NCBI RefSeq assembly: GCF_900112285.1
Contig: NZ_FOKZ01000014.1
Coordinates: 1 to 64,000 of the forward strand
Origin: Polaromonas sp. OV174
GTDB taxonomy: Bacteria; Pseudomonadota; Gammaproteobacteria; Burkholderiales; Burkholderiaceae_C
Length of the DNA stretch: 64,000 nucleotides
Reading direction: 5' to 3'
Shown: positions 16,843 through 24,623 of the stretch, one piece after another
How the letters are laid out: each line of letters opens with the position of its first letter
Numbering within the stretch: the stretch's first letter is position 1
Position numbers and translations under genes: made by a program
Notes under the pieces: generated by a model
What the model saw: the letters and a program-made list of their open reading frames with translations, nothing else
What the model was told of the DNA's origin: nothing
The model's database searches: none

Positions 16843-17829
16843 TCAGGCCGCTTCAGGCATAGGCTTGAGGGCCTGCGCGCCTTCGGATGGCGCAGCCACA
16901 CCGCCTTCTTCCTGCTCGCCGCCCAGGGCTTCCAGCAGGTCGGGAATCAGGGCCGAAAGCTCGCCGGTGACGATGGCCGCATCGGCGTCGAAGCCGTCGT
17001 CGTCCTTGCCTTTTTCCTGTTGGCCGTCCAGCACCACGTCGAGCAGGCTGATTTTTCTGAGCTGGGTCATATCGGTGAGGACAAAGGACACGCGCTCGTT
17101 CCAGGTCATGGCCAGCTGCGTAGGCACTTTGCCGGAGGCGATGTGCTGGGAAACCTCGTCGATTTCCAGCGTGTGGCGTGAATAGCGCACGGTCGATTTC
17201 TGATCATCGGGCATCTTGAGTTCGCAGTCGCGGTCGACCGTGAAGCCGACCGGCGCCTCGCGGCTGGCGAGCCAGTGAGCCATGGAGGCGCCGGCCGACA
17301 TCGTCGTCTGCACTGGCTTGACCAGGATGCCGGGGCCAGAGTTGGGAATCTCGCCCAGCGCTTCAATCAGGTAGCTCACGACCTTGTCGGCGCCGGTCAG
17401 GCTGCCCGAATCCACCACCAGGAATTTATTCACCGGGTCCAGCCACAGCGTGGTCGTGGAGCGTTTGGTGAAGGCGCGCGGCAGCAGGTCAAGAATGGCT
17501 TCTTCCTTGAATTCTTTCTTGATTTTCGAGGGCACGCGCTCATTGCCGGTTTCCTGCTTGTAGCGCTCTATGCGCTCTTCGACGGCGGCCTTGACGGCCG
17601 AGGAGGGCAGGGGGCGGCGCTCGGTACACAGGCGCAATATGAGTTGGCGGCCCACCATTTCAGCCAGCACCGTGCTTTTGTTGCCGCGCGGCGGTACCCA
17701 GCCATCGGACTCGGGCTGCGTCGCGCCGCAGGGCAGGAAGGGCGCGGCCTGGAGCGCCTCCTCCAGTGCTTCCAGGGGCGGCAGCACGAAGTCGTTGGCA
17801 ATGTGGAAAAAGGTCGCGGATTTGAACAT
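16843..17829 (-). CDS. rdgC: Recombination-associated protein RdgC
   Basis: 328 residues starting MFKSATFFHI; an upstream ATG would add four residues not seen in the family. RdgC forms a ring-shaped dimer on DNA and modulates RecA-dependent recombination and replication restart. Family features include the FHIANDF start, PRGNKSTVLAEMVGRQLILR, and ERIERYKQETGNERVPSKIKKEFKEE-like basic helices. The last ~40 residues are Glu/Gly/Ala-rich and probably disordered. Likely monocistronic; first core gene to the right of the mobile region. Confidence 0.93.
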   Translation of the reverse strand: MFKSATFFHIANDFVLPPLEALEEALQAAPFLPCGATQPESDGWVPPRGNKSTVLAEMVGRQLILRLCTERRPLPSSAVKAAVEERIERYKQETGNERVPSKIKKEFKEEAILDLLPRAFTKRSTTTLWLDPVNKFLVVDSGSLTGADKVVSYLIEALGEIPNSGPGILVKPVQTTMSAGASMAHWLASREAPVGFTVDRDCELKMPDDQKSTVRYSRHTLEIDEVSQHIASGKVPTQLAMTWNERVSFVLTDMTQLRKISLLDVVLDGQQEKGKDDDGFDADAAIVTGELSALIPDLLEALGGEQEEGGVAAPSEGAQALKPMPEAA

Positions 17830-18015
17830 GGCGTCTCGCAAGGGGGTGGGATGGGGTGGCGAAAAGAGCGCGTGCGGGGCAACTAGAAGAAGGCCTTTGA
17901 TAAGGCCTTGCCGGGCACGCCTTGGATGGAGGGAATTTTAAGTGAGGCCAGCTGGCCTGGCGCCCGGACAGCACTTGCTTACATTCAGGCGCTGCGATGG
18001 CGGTGCTGCGCCCGC

Positions 18016-18573
18016 TCAGGCGATATCTAGGGTGTGAATGCCATAGTGGCCGCTGCGCCGGTCGGCGAAGTAGCAGGCCAGCGTTTCCTTGACGGTCTTG
18101 AAGGCAATTTCCTCCCAGGGAATCTCGGCCTCGGTGAACAGCCTGGCTTCTATGGTTTCATGGCCGGGATTGAATTCGGTGCTGAGCAGCCGGGCGCGGT
18201 AAAACAGGTGAACCTGGCCGACCCGCACCACGTTCATGATGGAAAAAAGACCCAGCATTTCAAACTGGGCACCGGCTTCCTCGTCGGTCTCGCGGGCAGC
18301 GCCTTGCGCGGTGGTTTCGCCCATTTCCATAAAGCCGGCCGGCAGCGTCCATTTGCCCCAGCGCGGCTCGATATTGCGCTTGCACAGCAGCACTTGCGCG
18401 CCATCCTCGCCCCAGAAGGGCACGGTGCCGACGACGTTGAGCGGATTGTCGTAGTGAACGGTGTGGCAGCTGGGGCAGACGGCGCGCTCCCGGGTGTCTC
18501 CGTCATCGGGCAGGCGGAAAATCACGGCGCTGCCGCAAACGCGGCAATGTTTCTGGGGGGGACGGTGCATCAA
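18016..18573 (-). CDS. Nudix hydrolase with N-terminal zinc ribbon
   Basis: 185 residues. Cys10/Cys13 and Cys33/Cys36 form a zinc ribbon, followed by a Nudix domain whose box runs about residues 80-102 (GFMEMGETTAQGAARETDEEAG), matching GX5EX7REUXEEXGU. The layout resembles NUDT14/NudC-like proteins; substrates could be NADH, ADP-ribose or other nucleoside diphosphates, and the sequence cannot decide. Not obviously in an operon: 130 bases and a repeat copy separate it from the next gene. Confidence 0.85.
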   Translation of the reverse strand: MMHRPPQKHCRVCGSAVIFRLPDDGDTRERAVCPSCHTVHYDNPLNVVGTVPFWGEDGAQVLLCKRNIEPRWGKWTLPAGFMEMGETTAQGAARETDEEAGAQFEMLGLFSIMNVVRVGQVHLFYRARLLSTEFNPGHETIEARLFTEAEIPWEEIAFKTVKETLACYFADRRSGHYGIHTLDIA

Positions 18574-18631
18574 ATAAGTGTAGCCAGTTTGTGGGCCTCA
18601 CCGCGCCAGCCTGGCCAGCGGCGGGACTGGG

Positions 18632-18701
18632 CTTTGCTATTGAATAGATAGCTATTTGCGCCCGACTGGCGGGCGAAAAAGCCGTATTTCATTAAGAAAT
18701 G
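18632..18701 (-). repeat. Interspersed repeat copy R4 (reverse)
   Basis: TTTGCTATTGAATAGATAGC, then TTTGCGCCCG-ACTGG-CGGGCG hairpin and an AAAAAGCC tail. Just past the stop of the FAH-family gene, where the hairpin could serve as a terminator. Confidence 0.75.
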
Positions 18702-18703
18702 AA

Positions 18704-19399
18704 TCAAATAACCTGCAGGCTTAGCGTACCCAGGCCGGCAACGCCGCCGACCAGGATGTCGCCCTTGACCACGGCCGCCACGCCTTCCGGGGTGCCGGTG
18801 TAAATCAGGTCGCCGGGCTGCAGCTCCCAGGCGGCGGACAGGTGCTCAATGGTTTCGGCAATGCTCCAGATCAGCTTGGAGACATGGCTGCGCTGGCGGT
18901 CCTGGCCGTTGACCTGCAGATGGATTTCGGCCTGGCTGATATCGCCGGCCTGGGCCACGGGCGTGATAGCGCCTATCGGTGCCGAGTGCTCAAACGCCTT
19001 GCCGATGCACCAGGGCCGGCCTTGCTTTTTCATTTCGCCTTGCAGGTCGCGCCGCGTCATGTCCAGGCCCACGGCATAGCCGTAGATGTGCTTGTGCGCG
19101 TCAGCCGCCAGGATGTCCTTGCCGCCGGTGCCAATCGCCACCACCAGCTCAATTTCGTGGTGCAGGCTTTTCGTCAGGCTGGGATAGGGCAGGCTGCCCA
19201 TGGTGCCGGCCGGCACGGCCACGATGGCATCGGCCGGCTTCAAGAAGAAAAAGGGCGGCTCGCGACCGGTGAAACCCATCTCCTTGGCGTGATCTTCGTA
19301 GTTGCGGCCCACGCAGTAAATGCGGTGAACCGGAAAACGCTCTTGGCTGCCCACGATGGGGACGGACACGGTGGCGGGAGGGGGGAACACAAAACTCAT
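18704..19399 (-). CDS. Fumarylacetoacetate hydrolase family protein, fumarylpyruvate hydrolase-like
   Basis: 231 residues, the short single-domain FAH form. Conserved: VHRIYCVGRNYEDHAKEMG, PPFFFLKPADAIV, the metal-binding HHEIELVVAIG Glu, GLDMTRRDLQ, and LIYTGTPEGVA. Short FAH enzymes cleave acylpyruvates such as fumarylpyruvate in the gentisate pathway. Last gene of a leftward cluster with oxidoreductases and a Bug protein; a zeta-class GST (maleylpyruvate isomerase candidate) lies 4.5 kb away, consistent with gentisate or a related ring-cleavage route. AGAGGA precedes the ATG. Substrate is inference. Confidence 0.8.
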   Translation of the reverse strand: MSFVFPPPATVSVPIVGSQERFPVHRIYCVGRNYEDHAKEMGFTGREPPFFFLKPADAIVAVPAGTMGSLPYPSLTKSLHHEIELVVAIGTGGKDILAADAHKHIYGYAVGLDMTRRDLQGEMKKQGRPWCIGKAFEHSAPIGAITPVAQAGDISQAEIHLQVNGQDRQRSHVSKLIWSIAETIEHLSAAWELQPGDLIYTGTPEGVAAVVKGDILVGGVAGLGTLSLQVI

Positions 19400-19539
19400 G
19401 GCAAGCTGTCCTCTTGGCTTCTTGGAGATAAGCCCGGGGCCAGCGGCGCCGGGCGGGCTGAAAAATGGGGTAGCGTGCGCTGAACGCCGCTGCTCAGTGT
19501 GCCACGGTGGCTGCGCCGAAAAGACCGGCGAGCCAAATT

Positions 19540-20940
19540 TTAAGGGCTCTGCGCCTGGCCGTCGGCCGCATCGAAATACACGCCGTCCTGCTTGAGTCGC
19601 TGCTGCAATGGCTTGACGTCGATATCGGCAAAGCGCTGACCGGCCTGTAGCGTGGCCGCCGCCGTGCCCGCCGCCTGGCCCATGACGAAACAGGCGCCGC
19701 TGGCGCGTGCGGCGGACTGGCCCTGGTGCGTCATGCTCGCGCAGCGCCCGGCCACCAGCAGGTTGTCGACGGCCTCGGGCACCAGCATGCGCCAGGGCAG
19801 CTCGTTGTAGGCGCGGCCTATTGGACTGTCGATATTGCGCGCAAACTGCCAGTCGATCCGCCCCTGGCCATGCAACTCCATAGGCCAGGCGTTGATGCCT
19901 ATGGCATCGTCAAAGCGCGCCGAGGACAGGATGTCTTCGCCGCTCAGCGCGTACAGGCCCTGAATGCGCCGGCTCTCGCGTATGCCCACCTGCGGCGCGA
20001 TGTCGACGATGGCCGAATGCTCAAAGCCCGGCACCTCGTTGCGCAGAAAGCGAAAGTATTCGCTGATCTGGCGCCGGCCTTCCAGCTCGCCGTCGCTGAG
20101 CTGGCGTGCATCGGTGGCGTCCATGGCCTGGCCGGCCGCATTGCGGATTTGCGTCACGTTGACGCGCCATTCGCTGGGATTTTTTTGCGGCCTGAGAATC
20201 GCCCCTTCGCGGGCAAACTGGTAGCGGCCGGGCGCCTTGGCCTGGCTTTGCGCCATCAGCTCGTTGATGGCCTTGAACTCGCCCACCGCCGCCAGCGCGC
20301 GCGGCGCATCGACATGGCCAACGCGAAACATGGTGGAGGGAAACAGCCCGCTGCCCTGGCCGTCGCCCAGCTCAAAGGGCACGCCGGCGAAATGCGCCAC
20401 GTCGGCATCGCCCGAGCAATCGATAAAGCGCTGGGCGCGAATCGCCTGGCGGCCGGATTTGGTTTCCACCAGCAGCGCGCTGATGTGCCGGCCATCCATC
20501 ACGACGGCGGCGGCCCAGGCATGAAACAGCAGTTGCACGCCGGCGGCCAGCAGCCACTGGTCGGCCGCGCACTTGTAGGCCGAGACATCGTAGGAGCGCA
20601 CGCGTATGCGGCCTTGCATGCCGTCTTGCGGCGCATTCAGCCCGCCCAGCGCGTCTATGCGCTCCAGCAACTCATCGACCACGCCGTGCACCACCTGGCG
20701 CATCTCGCCATCGTGGCGGCCATAGAGGCCGGCAAAGTTGGTTACGCCGCCGGCCGTGCCCATGCCGCCCAGAAAGCCGTAGCGCTCGACCAGCAGGGTG
20801 CGCGCGCCGTGCCTGGCGGCGCTCACGCTGGCGGCCAGGCCGGCCGGTCCGCCGCCAATCACGACGACGTCAAATTCGCCGTAAATGGGCAGGCTGCGGG
20901 CGGCTTCGGTGATGGTGTTTAAACTGGATGAAGCTGGCAT
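19540..20940 (-). CDS. FAD-dependent oxidoreductase of unknown substrate
   Basis: 466 residues, cytosolic. N-terminal Rossmann motif VVVIGGGPAGLAASVSAARHG (each glycine present) with VERYGFLGG, and a C-terminal FAD-contact segment (VAGRCASMTHQGQSAARASG). The FAD_oxidored type (PF12831-like) is often annotated without known function. Between the FAH gene and a Bug transporter component, 160 bases from the latter, so probably in the same catabolic unit. It might oxidise a hydroxylated acid; no signature points to one substrate. Confidence 0.75.
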   Translation of the reverse strand: MPASSSLNTITEAARSLPIYGEFDVVVIGGGPAGLAASVSAARHGARTLLVERYGFLGGMGTAGGVTNFAGLYGRHDGEMRQVVHGVVDELLERIDALGGLNAPQDGMQGRIRVRSYDVSAYKCAADQWLLAAGVQLLFHAWAAAVVMDGRHISALLVETKSGRQAIRAQRFIDCSGDADVAHFAGVPFELGDGQGSGLFPSTMFRVGHVDAPRALAAVGEFKAINELMAQSQAKAPGRYQFAREGAILRPQKNPSEWRVNVTQIRNAAGQAMDATDARQLSDGELEGRRQISEYFRFLRNEVPGFEHSAIVDIAPQVGIRESRRIQGLYALSGEDILSSARFDDAIGINAWPMELHGQGRIDWQFARNIDSPIGRAYNELPWRMLVPEAVDNLLVAGRCASMTHQGQSAARASGACFVMGQAAGTAAATLQAGQRFADIDVKPLQQRLKQDGVYFDAADGQAQSP

Positions 20941-20964
20941 GGAGAGTGCTTAATGGAGATTGTT

Positions 20965-21098
20965 GCTACACGCAGTGAGTGCGAGCGTGGGGGCATTCCC
21001 ATCCAAGCAGGGGCCGTGGATCTGGCTCTGCCAGTCCGCAGGCGCAGCGCCCCCTCGGGGGGCAGAGAGCTACACGCAGTGAGCGAACGTGGGGGCAT
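20965..21098. repeat. Direct repeat pair with GC hairpin between two genes
   Basis: GCTACACGCAGTGAG...CGTGGGGGCAT occurs at 20965-20996 and 21069-21098; between them are a GC-rich stretch and the hairpin GCCCCC-TC-GGGGGG near 21047-21063. It fills the gap between the Bug gene and the FAD oxidoreductase. From memory similar blocks are scattered in Comamonadaceae genomes; no function known to me. Confidence 0.6.
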
Positions 21099-21101
21099 CA
21101 T

Positions 21102-22088
21102 TTATTCGATCTTGATGCCGCGGCTCTGGATGATGTTGCCCAGAATCGCGGCCTCGTCCTTGATGCGGCTTTTCAGGCCCTCGGGCGAAGTGCCCACTGC
21201 TTGCCAGCCCTGGATAAAGAGTTTTTGCCGGGTGTCGGCCTCGCGCAGTATGCGCGGCACTTCCCGGGCCAGCCGCGCTTGCGCCGCCGGGGACAGGCGG
21301 GCCGGGCCTATCAGCGCGGTCCAGACTTCCAGGTTGAAGTTTTTCACGCCGGCGTCGGCCAGCGGCGCGATCTCCGGTGCCAGCGCGCTGCGGCCACCCG
21401 TCAGCCCGATGGCCTGCAGCTTGCCGGCGCGTATGTGCGGCAGGGCGACGCCGGGCGGAATCAGCGCCATCTGGATTTGGCCGCCCAGCATGGCTGTCAC
21501 GGCTTGCGGGTTGCCCGGATAAGGCACGTGCACCGGCTGCAGGCCGGGGACGCGGCTTTTGAGCAGCTCCATGCCCAGATGCGCCACCGAGCCATTGCCG
21601 ACCGAGCCGTAGTTCCACTGGCTGCCGGCCTGGCGCGCGGCACTGAAAAATGCGGCGCCGCCGGGCAGGTTGGCGGGCGCCACCAGCAGCAGTGGCGCGG
21701 TGGCCAGCAGCGAAATCGGCGCAAAGTCCTTGGCCGGGTCGTAAGGCAGTTTGGGATAGAGCTGCTTGGCCGAGGTCAGGTTGCCATTGATGACGACGCC
21801 CAACGTGTGGTCGTCAGTGGCCTTGGCCACCTGGTCGGCGGCAATATTGCCGGAGGCGCCGGGTTTGTTTTCAATGATGACCGGCTGGCCCAAGGCCCTG
21901 GCCAGTGGCTCGGCCAGGGTGCGTGCCGCCATATCGGGCGTGGAGCCACCGGGAAAGCCCACCAGAATGCGAACCGGCCGGCTTGGCCATTCGGCCTTTT
22001 TTAAGCTGTTTTGGGCTCCAGCCCATGCCGGTAGGGCGCAAGCAGCTATTAAAAGTGTAGTGCGCGACCAGGCGGCAAGAATTCTCAT
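21102..22088 (-). CDS. Bug/TctC-family solute-binding protein
   Basis: 328 residues from ATG 22088; the ATG at 22094 leaves no room for the GGAG site. Exported periplasmic protein that captures a carboxylate or small acid for a tripartite tricarboxylate (TctAB-type) transporter; no membrane partner genes are here, as is usual for Bug proteins. The pattern RPVRILVGFPGGSTPDMAARTLAEPL and IIENKPGASGNIAADQVAKA are hallmarks. Odd: the signal peptide core (LLIAACALPAWAGAQ) is encoded by a copy of the interspersed repeat. Confidence 0.88.
   Translation of the reverse strand: MRILAAWSRTTLLIAACALPAWAGAQNSLKKAEWPSRPVRILVGFPGGSTPDMAARTLAEPLARALGQPVIIENKPGASGNIAADQVAKATDDHTLGVVINGNLTSAKQLYPKLPYDPAKDFAPISLLATAPLLLVAPANLPGGAAFFSAARQAGSQWNYGSVGNGSVAHLGMELLKSRVPGLQPVHVPYPGNPQAVTAMLGGQIQMALIPPGVALPHIRAGKLQAIGLTGGRSALAPEIAPLADAGVKNFNLEVWTALIGPARLSPAAQARLAREVPRILREADTRQKLFIQGWQAVGTSPEGLKSRIKDEAAILGNIIQSRGIKIE
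21992..22061 (+). repeat. Interspersed repeat copy R5 (forward), inside a signal peptide
   Basis: CTTTTTTAAGCTG, GGGCTCCAGCCC, GGGCGCAAGCAGCTATTAAA, GTGTAGTG. Antisense to the Bug gene, whose signal peptide hydrophobic core it encodes. Confidence 0.78.
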
Positions 22089-22112
22089 GAGCATCTCCGA
22101 AGGCAGTGAAGC

Positions 22113-22150
22113 CCTGATTGGAACAGCTTTGACGCGGTGTTCCGATCAGG
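22113..22150. promoter_or_regulatory. 13-bp inverted repeat between the ABM and Bug genes
   Basis: CCTGATTGGAACA and TGTTCCGATCAGG, 12 of 13 paired plus a wobble, 12-base loop. No T-run follows, so it is an operator, an mRNA-stability hairpin or a weak terminator. Confidence 0.4.
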
Positions 22151-22171
22151 CTGTCTTGCCCTAGGGCGGGC

Positions 22172-22474
22172 TCAGGCCGATTTGGCCAGCAGCTCGAAAT
22201 GTTCTACCGTGGGCGGGCCGGCAAAAAACGGCCCGACGATGGCGCGCCAGTCGGCAAAGGCCGGCGACTGACGGAAATCGACGGTGTGGTTTTCCAGCGT
22301 GTCCCAGAAGATTTGCAGGATGTAGCGCTCTGGGCTTTCCATGCCCTTGTTGACCTTGTAGCCCTGAAAGCCCTTGGCCTTGGCGATCACGGTGGTCACG
22401 CCGCGCTGGATGGCTTCGTCAAAAGCAGCTTGTTGGCCGGGGTGTATGCGGATGTCGGCGAGTTCGAGAATCAT
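22172..22474 (-). CDS. Antibiotic biosynthesis monooxygenase (ABM) domain protein
   Basis: 100 residues from ATG 22474, chosen for the AGGAAG site in front; an upstream ATG at 22495 lacks one. Single ABM ferredoxin-like fold: starts MILELADIRIHPGQQAAFDEA, contains IFWDTLENHTVDFR and FVDFR-like spacing, ends FFAGPPTVEHF. Such proteins are cofactor-free monooxygenases or quinone-forming enzymes. It sits 17 bases after a 2Fe-2S ferredoxin in the leftward cluster. Biological substrate unknown. Confidence 0.8.
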   Translation of the reverse strand: MILELADIRIHPGQQAAFDEAIQRGVTTVIAKAKGFQGYKVNKGMESPERYILQIFWDTLENHTVDFRQSPAFADWRAIVGPFFAGPPTVEHFELLAKSA

Positions 22475-22491
22475 GGTCTTCCTGTGTTGAA

Positions 22492-22836
22492 TCAATATTG
22501 GCTAAGCGGCAACTCTAGCGTCAAACCATCGAGCGCCGGCGTCAGTTGAATCTGGCAGCTCAGGCGGCTATTGGCTTGGCGCGGCATGGCGGTAAAGGCC
22601 AGCATGGCCAGCTCTTCGGCGCCGGGCGGCGAAAGTTTAGCCGCATCCGAGGCAAAGGGCTCGCGCACATAAACGTGGCAGGTGGCGCAGGTCAGCTTGC
22701 CGCCGCACTCTGCCACCACTTCGCTGATGCCGCCGGCCACCGCGGCCTGCATCAGGCTTTTTCCAATCTTGCCGCTGATGGTGCTGGCGCGGCCATCGGC
22801 GCTGACGAAGTGCAGGGTGATCGTGCGGCTCAGCAT
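22492..22836 (-). CDS. 2Fe-2S ferredoxin (adrenodoxin-type)
   Basis: 114 residues. Cluster ligands Cys44-X5-Cys50-X2-Cys53 and Cys94 match plant/vertebrate-type 2Fe-2S ferredoxins of the adrenodoxin/putidaredoxin kind. These carry single electrons from a reductase to a monooxygenase or cytochrome P450; no dedicated reductase or P450 is next to it. It starts 4 bases after the MDR gene stop and is followed at 17 bases by the ABM gene, so the three are translationally close. Confidence 0.9.
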   Translation of the reverse strand: MLSRTITLHFVSADGRASTISGKIGKSLMQAAVAGGISEVVAECGGKLTCATCHVYVREPFASDAAKLSPPGAEELAMLAFTAMPRQANSRLSCQIQLTPALDGLTLELPLSQY

Positions 22837-22840
22837 GCGT

Positions 22841-23884
22841 TCAGTCCGGCGCGACCTGCAGCACCAGCTTGCCGAAGTTTTCGCCGTTAAAGAGCTTGAG
22901 CAGGGTTTCGGGGAAGGTGTCCAGGCCGACCACCACGTCCTCCTTGCTCTTCATGCTGCCGGCCAACAGGTAGCTGGCCAGTTCGGCGATGGCCTGCGGA
23001 TAGCGCTCGGCGTAGTCGAACACCACGATGCCTTCCATGCGGGCGCGGTTCACCAGCAGCGACAGGTAGTTGGCCGGCCCCTTGACGGGCGTGGTGTTGT
23101 TGTACTGGCTGATGGCGCCGCAGATGATGATGCGGGCGCCGCGGCTGATTTTGGCCAGCACCATATCCAGGATGTCGCCGCCCACGTTGTCAAAGTAAAT
23201 GTCCACGCCCTGCGGGCAGTGCTCTTTCAGACCGGCCCGCACGTCGGTGTTTTTGTAGTCTATGCAGGCGTCAAAGCCCAGCTCCTTGACCACCCAGTCG
23301 CACTTGGCCTGGCCGCCGGCAATGCCGACCACGCGGCAGCCCTTGAGCTTGGCGAGCTGGCCCACGGTCTGGCCGACGGCGCCGGCCGCGCCCGAGACCA
23401 CCACGGTTTCCCCTGGCTTGGGTTGGCCGACATCGAGCAGGCCAAAGTAGCCTGTCATGCCGGGCATGCCCAGCACATTGAGCCAGGTGCTCAAGCCCAG
23501 GCTTGGGTCTATCTTGAAGATGCCGCTGCGCTTGAGCTGCTCCTGCGGAATCAGGCAGTACTCCTGCACGTCCAGCCCGGCGCTGACATGGTCGCCCACG
23601 GCAAAGGCCGGGTTTTGCGAGGCAATCACCCGGCCCACGCCGCCAGCGCGCATCACCGCGCCTATTTCCACCGGCGCGATATAGCTTTTGCCCTCGTTCA
23701 TCCAGCCGCGCATGGCCGGGTCCAGCGAGAGGCACAGCGTCTTGACCAGCACGCCGCCCCGGCCGGGTTCGACGACGGGCTCGCAGGTGTTGTTCCAGTT
23801 GGCGCGGGTCGGCAGGCCGACGGGGCGGCTGGCCAGGCGGATCTGGTGGTTGGTCAATTCAGCAAGGGCGGGAAGGGCGCTCAT
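22841..23884 (-). CDS. NADP-dependent medium-chain oxidoreductase (CurA/PTGR-like)
   Basis: 347 residues from ATG 23884, which starts the family sequence (MSALPALAELTNHQIRLASR). Zinc-free MDR family of curcumin reductase and prostaglandin reductase, which reduce alpha,beta-double bonds with NADPH. The nucleotide-binding motif GAAGAVGQTVGQLAKLKGC is visible near residue 155, followed by a Rossmann fold. First gene of the leftward cluster; divergent from maiA, with about 100 bases between the two start codons. Substrate unknown. Confidence 0.85.
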   Translation of the reverse strand: MSALPALAELTNHQIRLASRPVGLPTRANWNNTCEPVVEPGRGGVLVKTLCLSLDPAMRGWMNEGKSYIAPVEIGAVMRAGGVGRVIASQNPAFAVGDHVSAGLDVQEYCLIPQEQLKRSGIFKIDPSLGLSTWLNVLGMPGMTGYFGLLDVGQPKPGETVVVSGAAGAVGQTVGQLAKLKGCRVVGIAGGQAKCDWVVKELGFDACIDYKNTDVRAGLKEHCPQGVDIYFDNVGGDILDMVLAKISRGARIIICGAISQYNNTTPVKGPANYLSLLVNRARMEGIVVFDYAERYPQAIAELASYLLAGSMKSKEDVVVGLDTFPETLLKLFNGENFGKLVLQVAPD

Positions 23885-23984
23885 GAGATGTCTCCAGGCA
23901 AGGCGGTTGAAGTCGGACAACAGATGGTAGCGGCGGCCGCTTTCCCGCAAGGTCGCGCAGGCGATTCGGTTTATGCTTTCGCTC

Positions 23985-24623
23985 ATGAAACTGCACAATT
24001 ACTTTCGATCTTCCGCCTCCTATCGCGTGCGCATTGCGCTGGAGCTCAAGGGCCTGAGCTACGAGTACATTGCCGTTCACCTTGCCAGGGGTGAGCAGAA
24101 GAAGGACGCTTATGCCGCCCTGTCGGCCGACAGGCTGGTGCCGCTGCTGGAGGTCGATGGCGAAAAGCTGTCGCAATCCATGGCCATCATCGAATACCTG
24201 GACGAGCAGCATCCAACGCCCGCGCTGCTGCCGGCCGACGCCCTGGGTCGCGCCAAGGTGCGCGCGCTGGCGCAGTCGATCGCCTGCGAAATTCACCCCC
24301 TGAACAATCTGCGCGTGCTCAAGTACCTGGTGCACGAGCTCAAGGTGGCCGATGAGGCCAAGAACGGTTGGTACCGCCACTGGTGCCGCAACGGCCTGGA
24401 AGCCTTTGAGCGCCAGCTGGCGCCGTTGCCCGCCTCCATTTATTGCTACGGCAACACGCCGACGCTGGCCGATTGCTGCCTGGTGCCGCAAATCTACAAC
24501 GCCCAGCGCTTTGATGTGAATCTGGACGGCTTGCCGCGCACCATGGCGGCCTTTGAGGCCTGCATGGCGCTGCCGGCTTTCCAGAAGGCCCAGCCCTCGG
24601 CCTGCCCTGATTTTGAAGCCTGA
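23985..24623 (+). CDS. maiA: Zeta-class glutathione S-transferase, maleylacetoacetate/maleylpyruvate isomerase
   Basis: 212 residues from ATG 23985. N-terminal thioredoxin-like fold with the glutathione-site motif SSASYRVRIALELKG (near residues 8-22), then an all-helical domain. The zeta-class enzymes convert maleylacetoacetate to fumarylacetoacetate (tyrosine route) or maleylpyruvate to fumarylpyruvate (gentisate route). The FAH-family gene 4.5 kb upstream would hydrolyse the product. Divergent from the MDR gene; its 3' end overlaps the likely pgeF start, suggesting coupling. Confidence 0.9.
   Translation: MKLHNYFRSSASYRVRIALELKGLSYEYIAVHLARGEQKKDAYAALSADRLVPLLEVDGEKLSQSMAIIEYLDEQHPTPALLPADALGRAKVRALAQSIACEIHPLNNLRVLKYLVHELKVADEAKNGWYRHWCRNGLEAFERQLAPLPASIYCYGNTPTLADCCLVPQIYNAQRFDVNLDGLPRTMAAFEACMALPAFQKAQPSACPDFEA

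Noticed and set aside
18026..18040. GGGTGTGAATG as an alternative attR
   Set aside because: Inside the Nudix gene, short match and wrong context.
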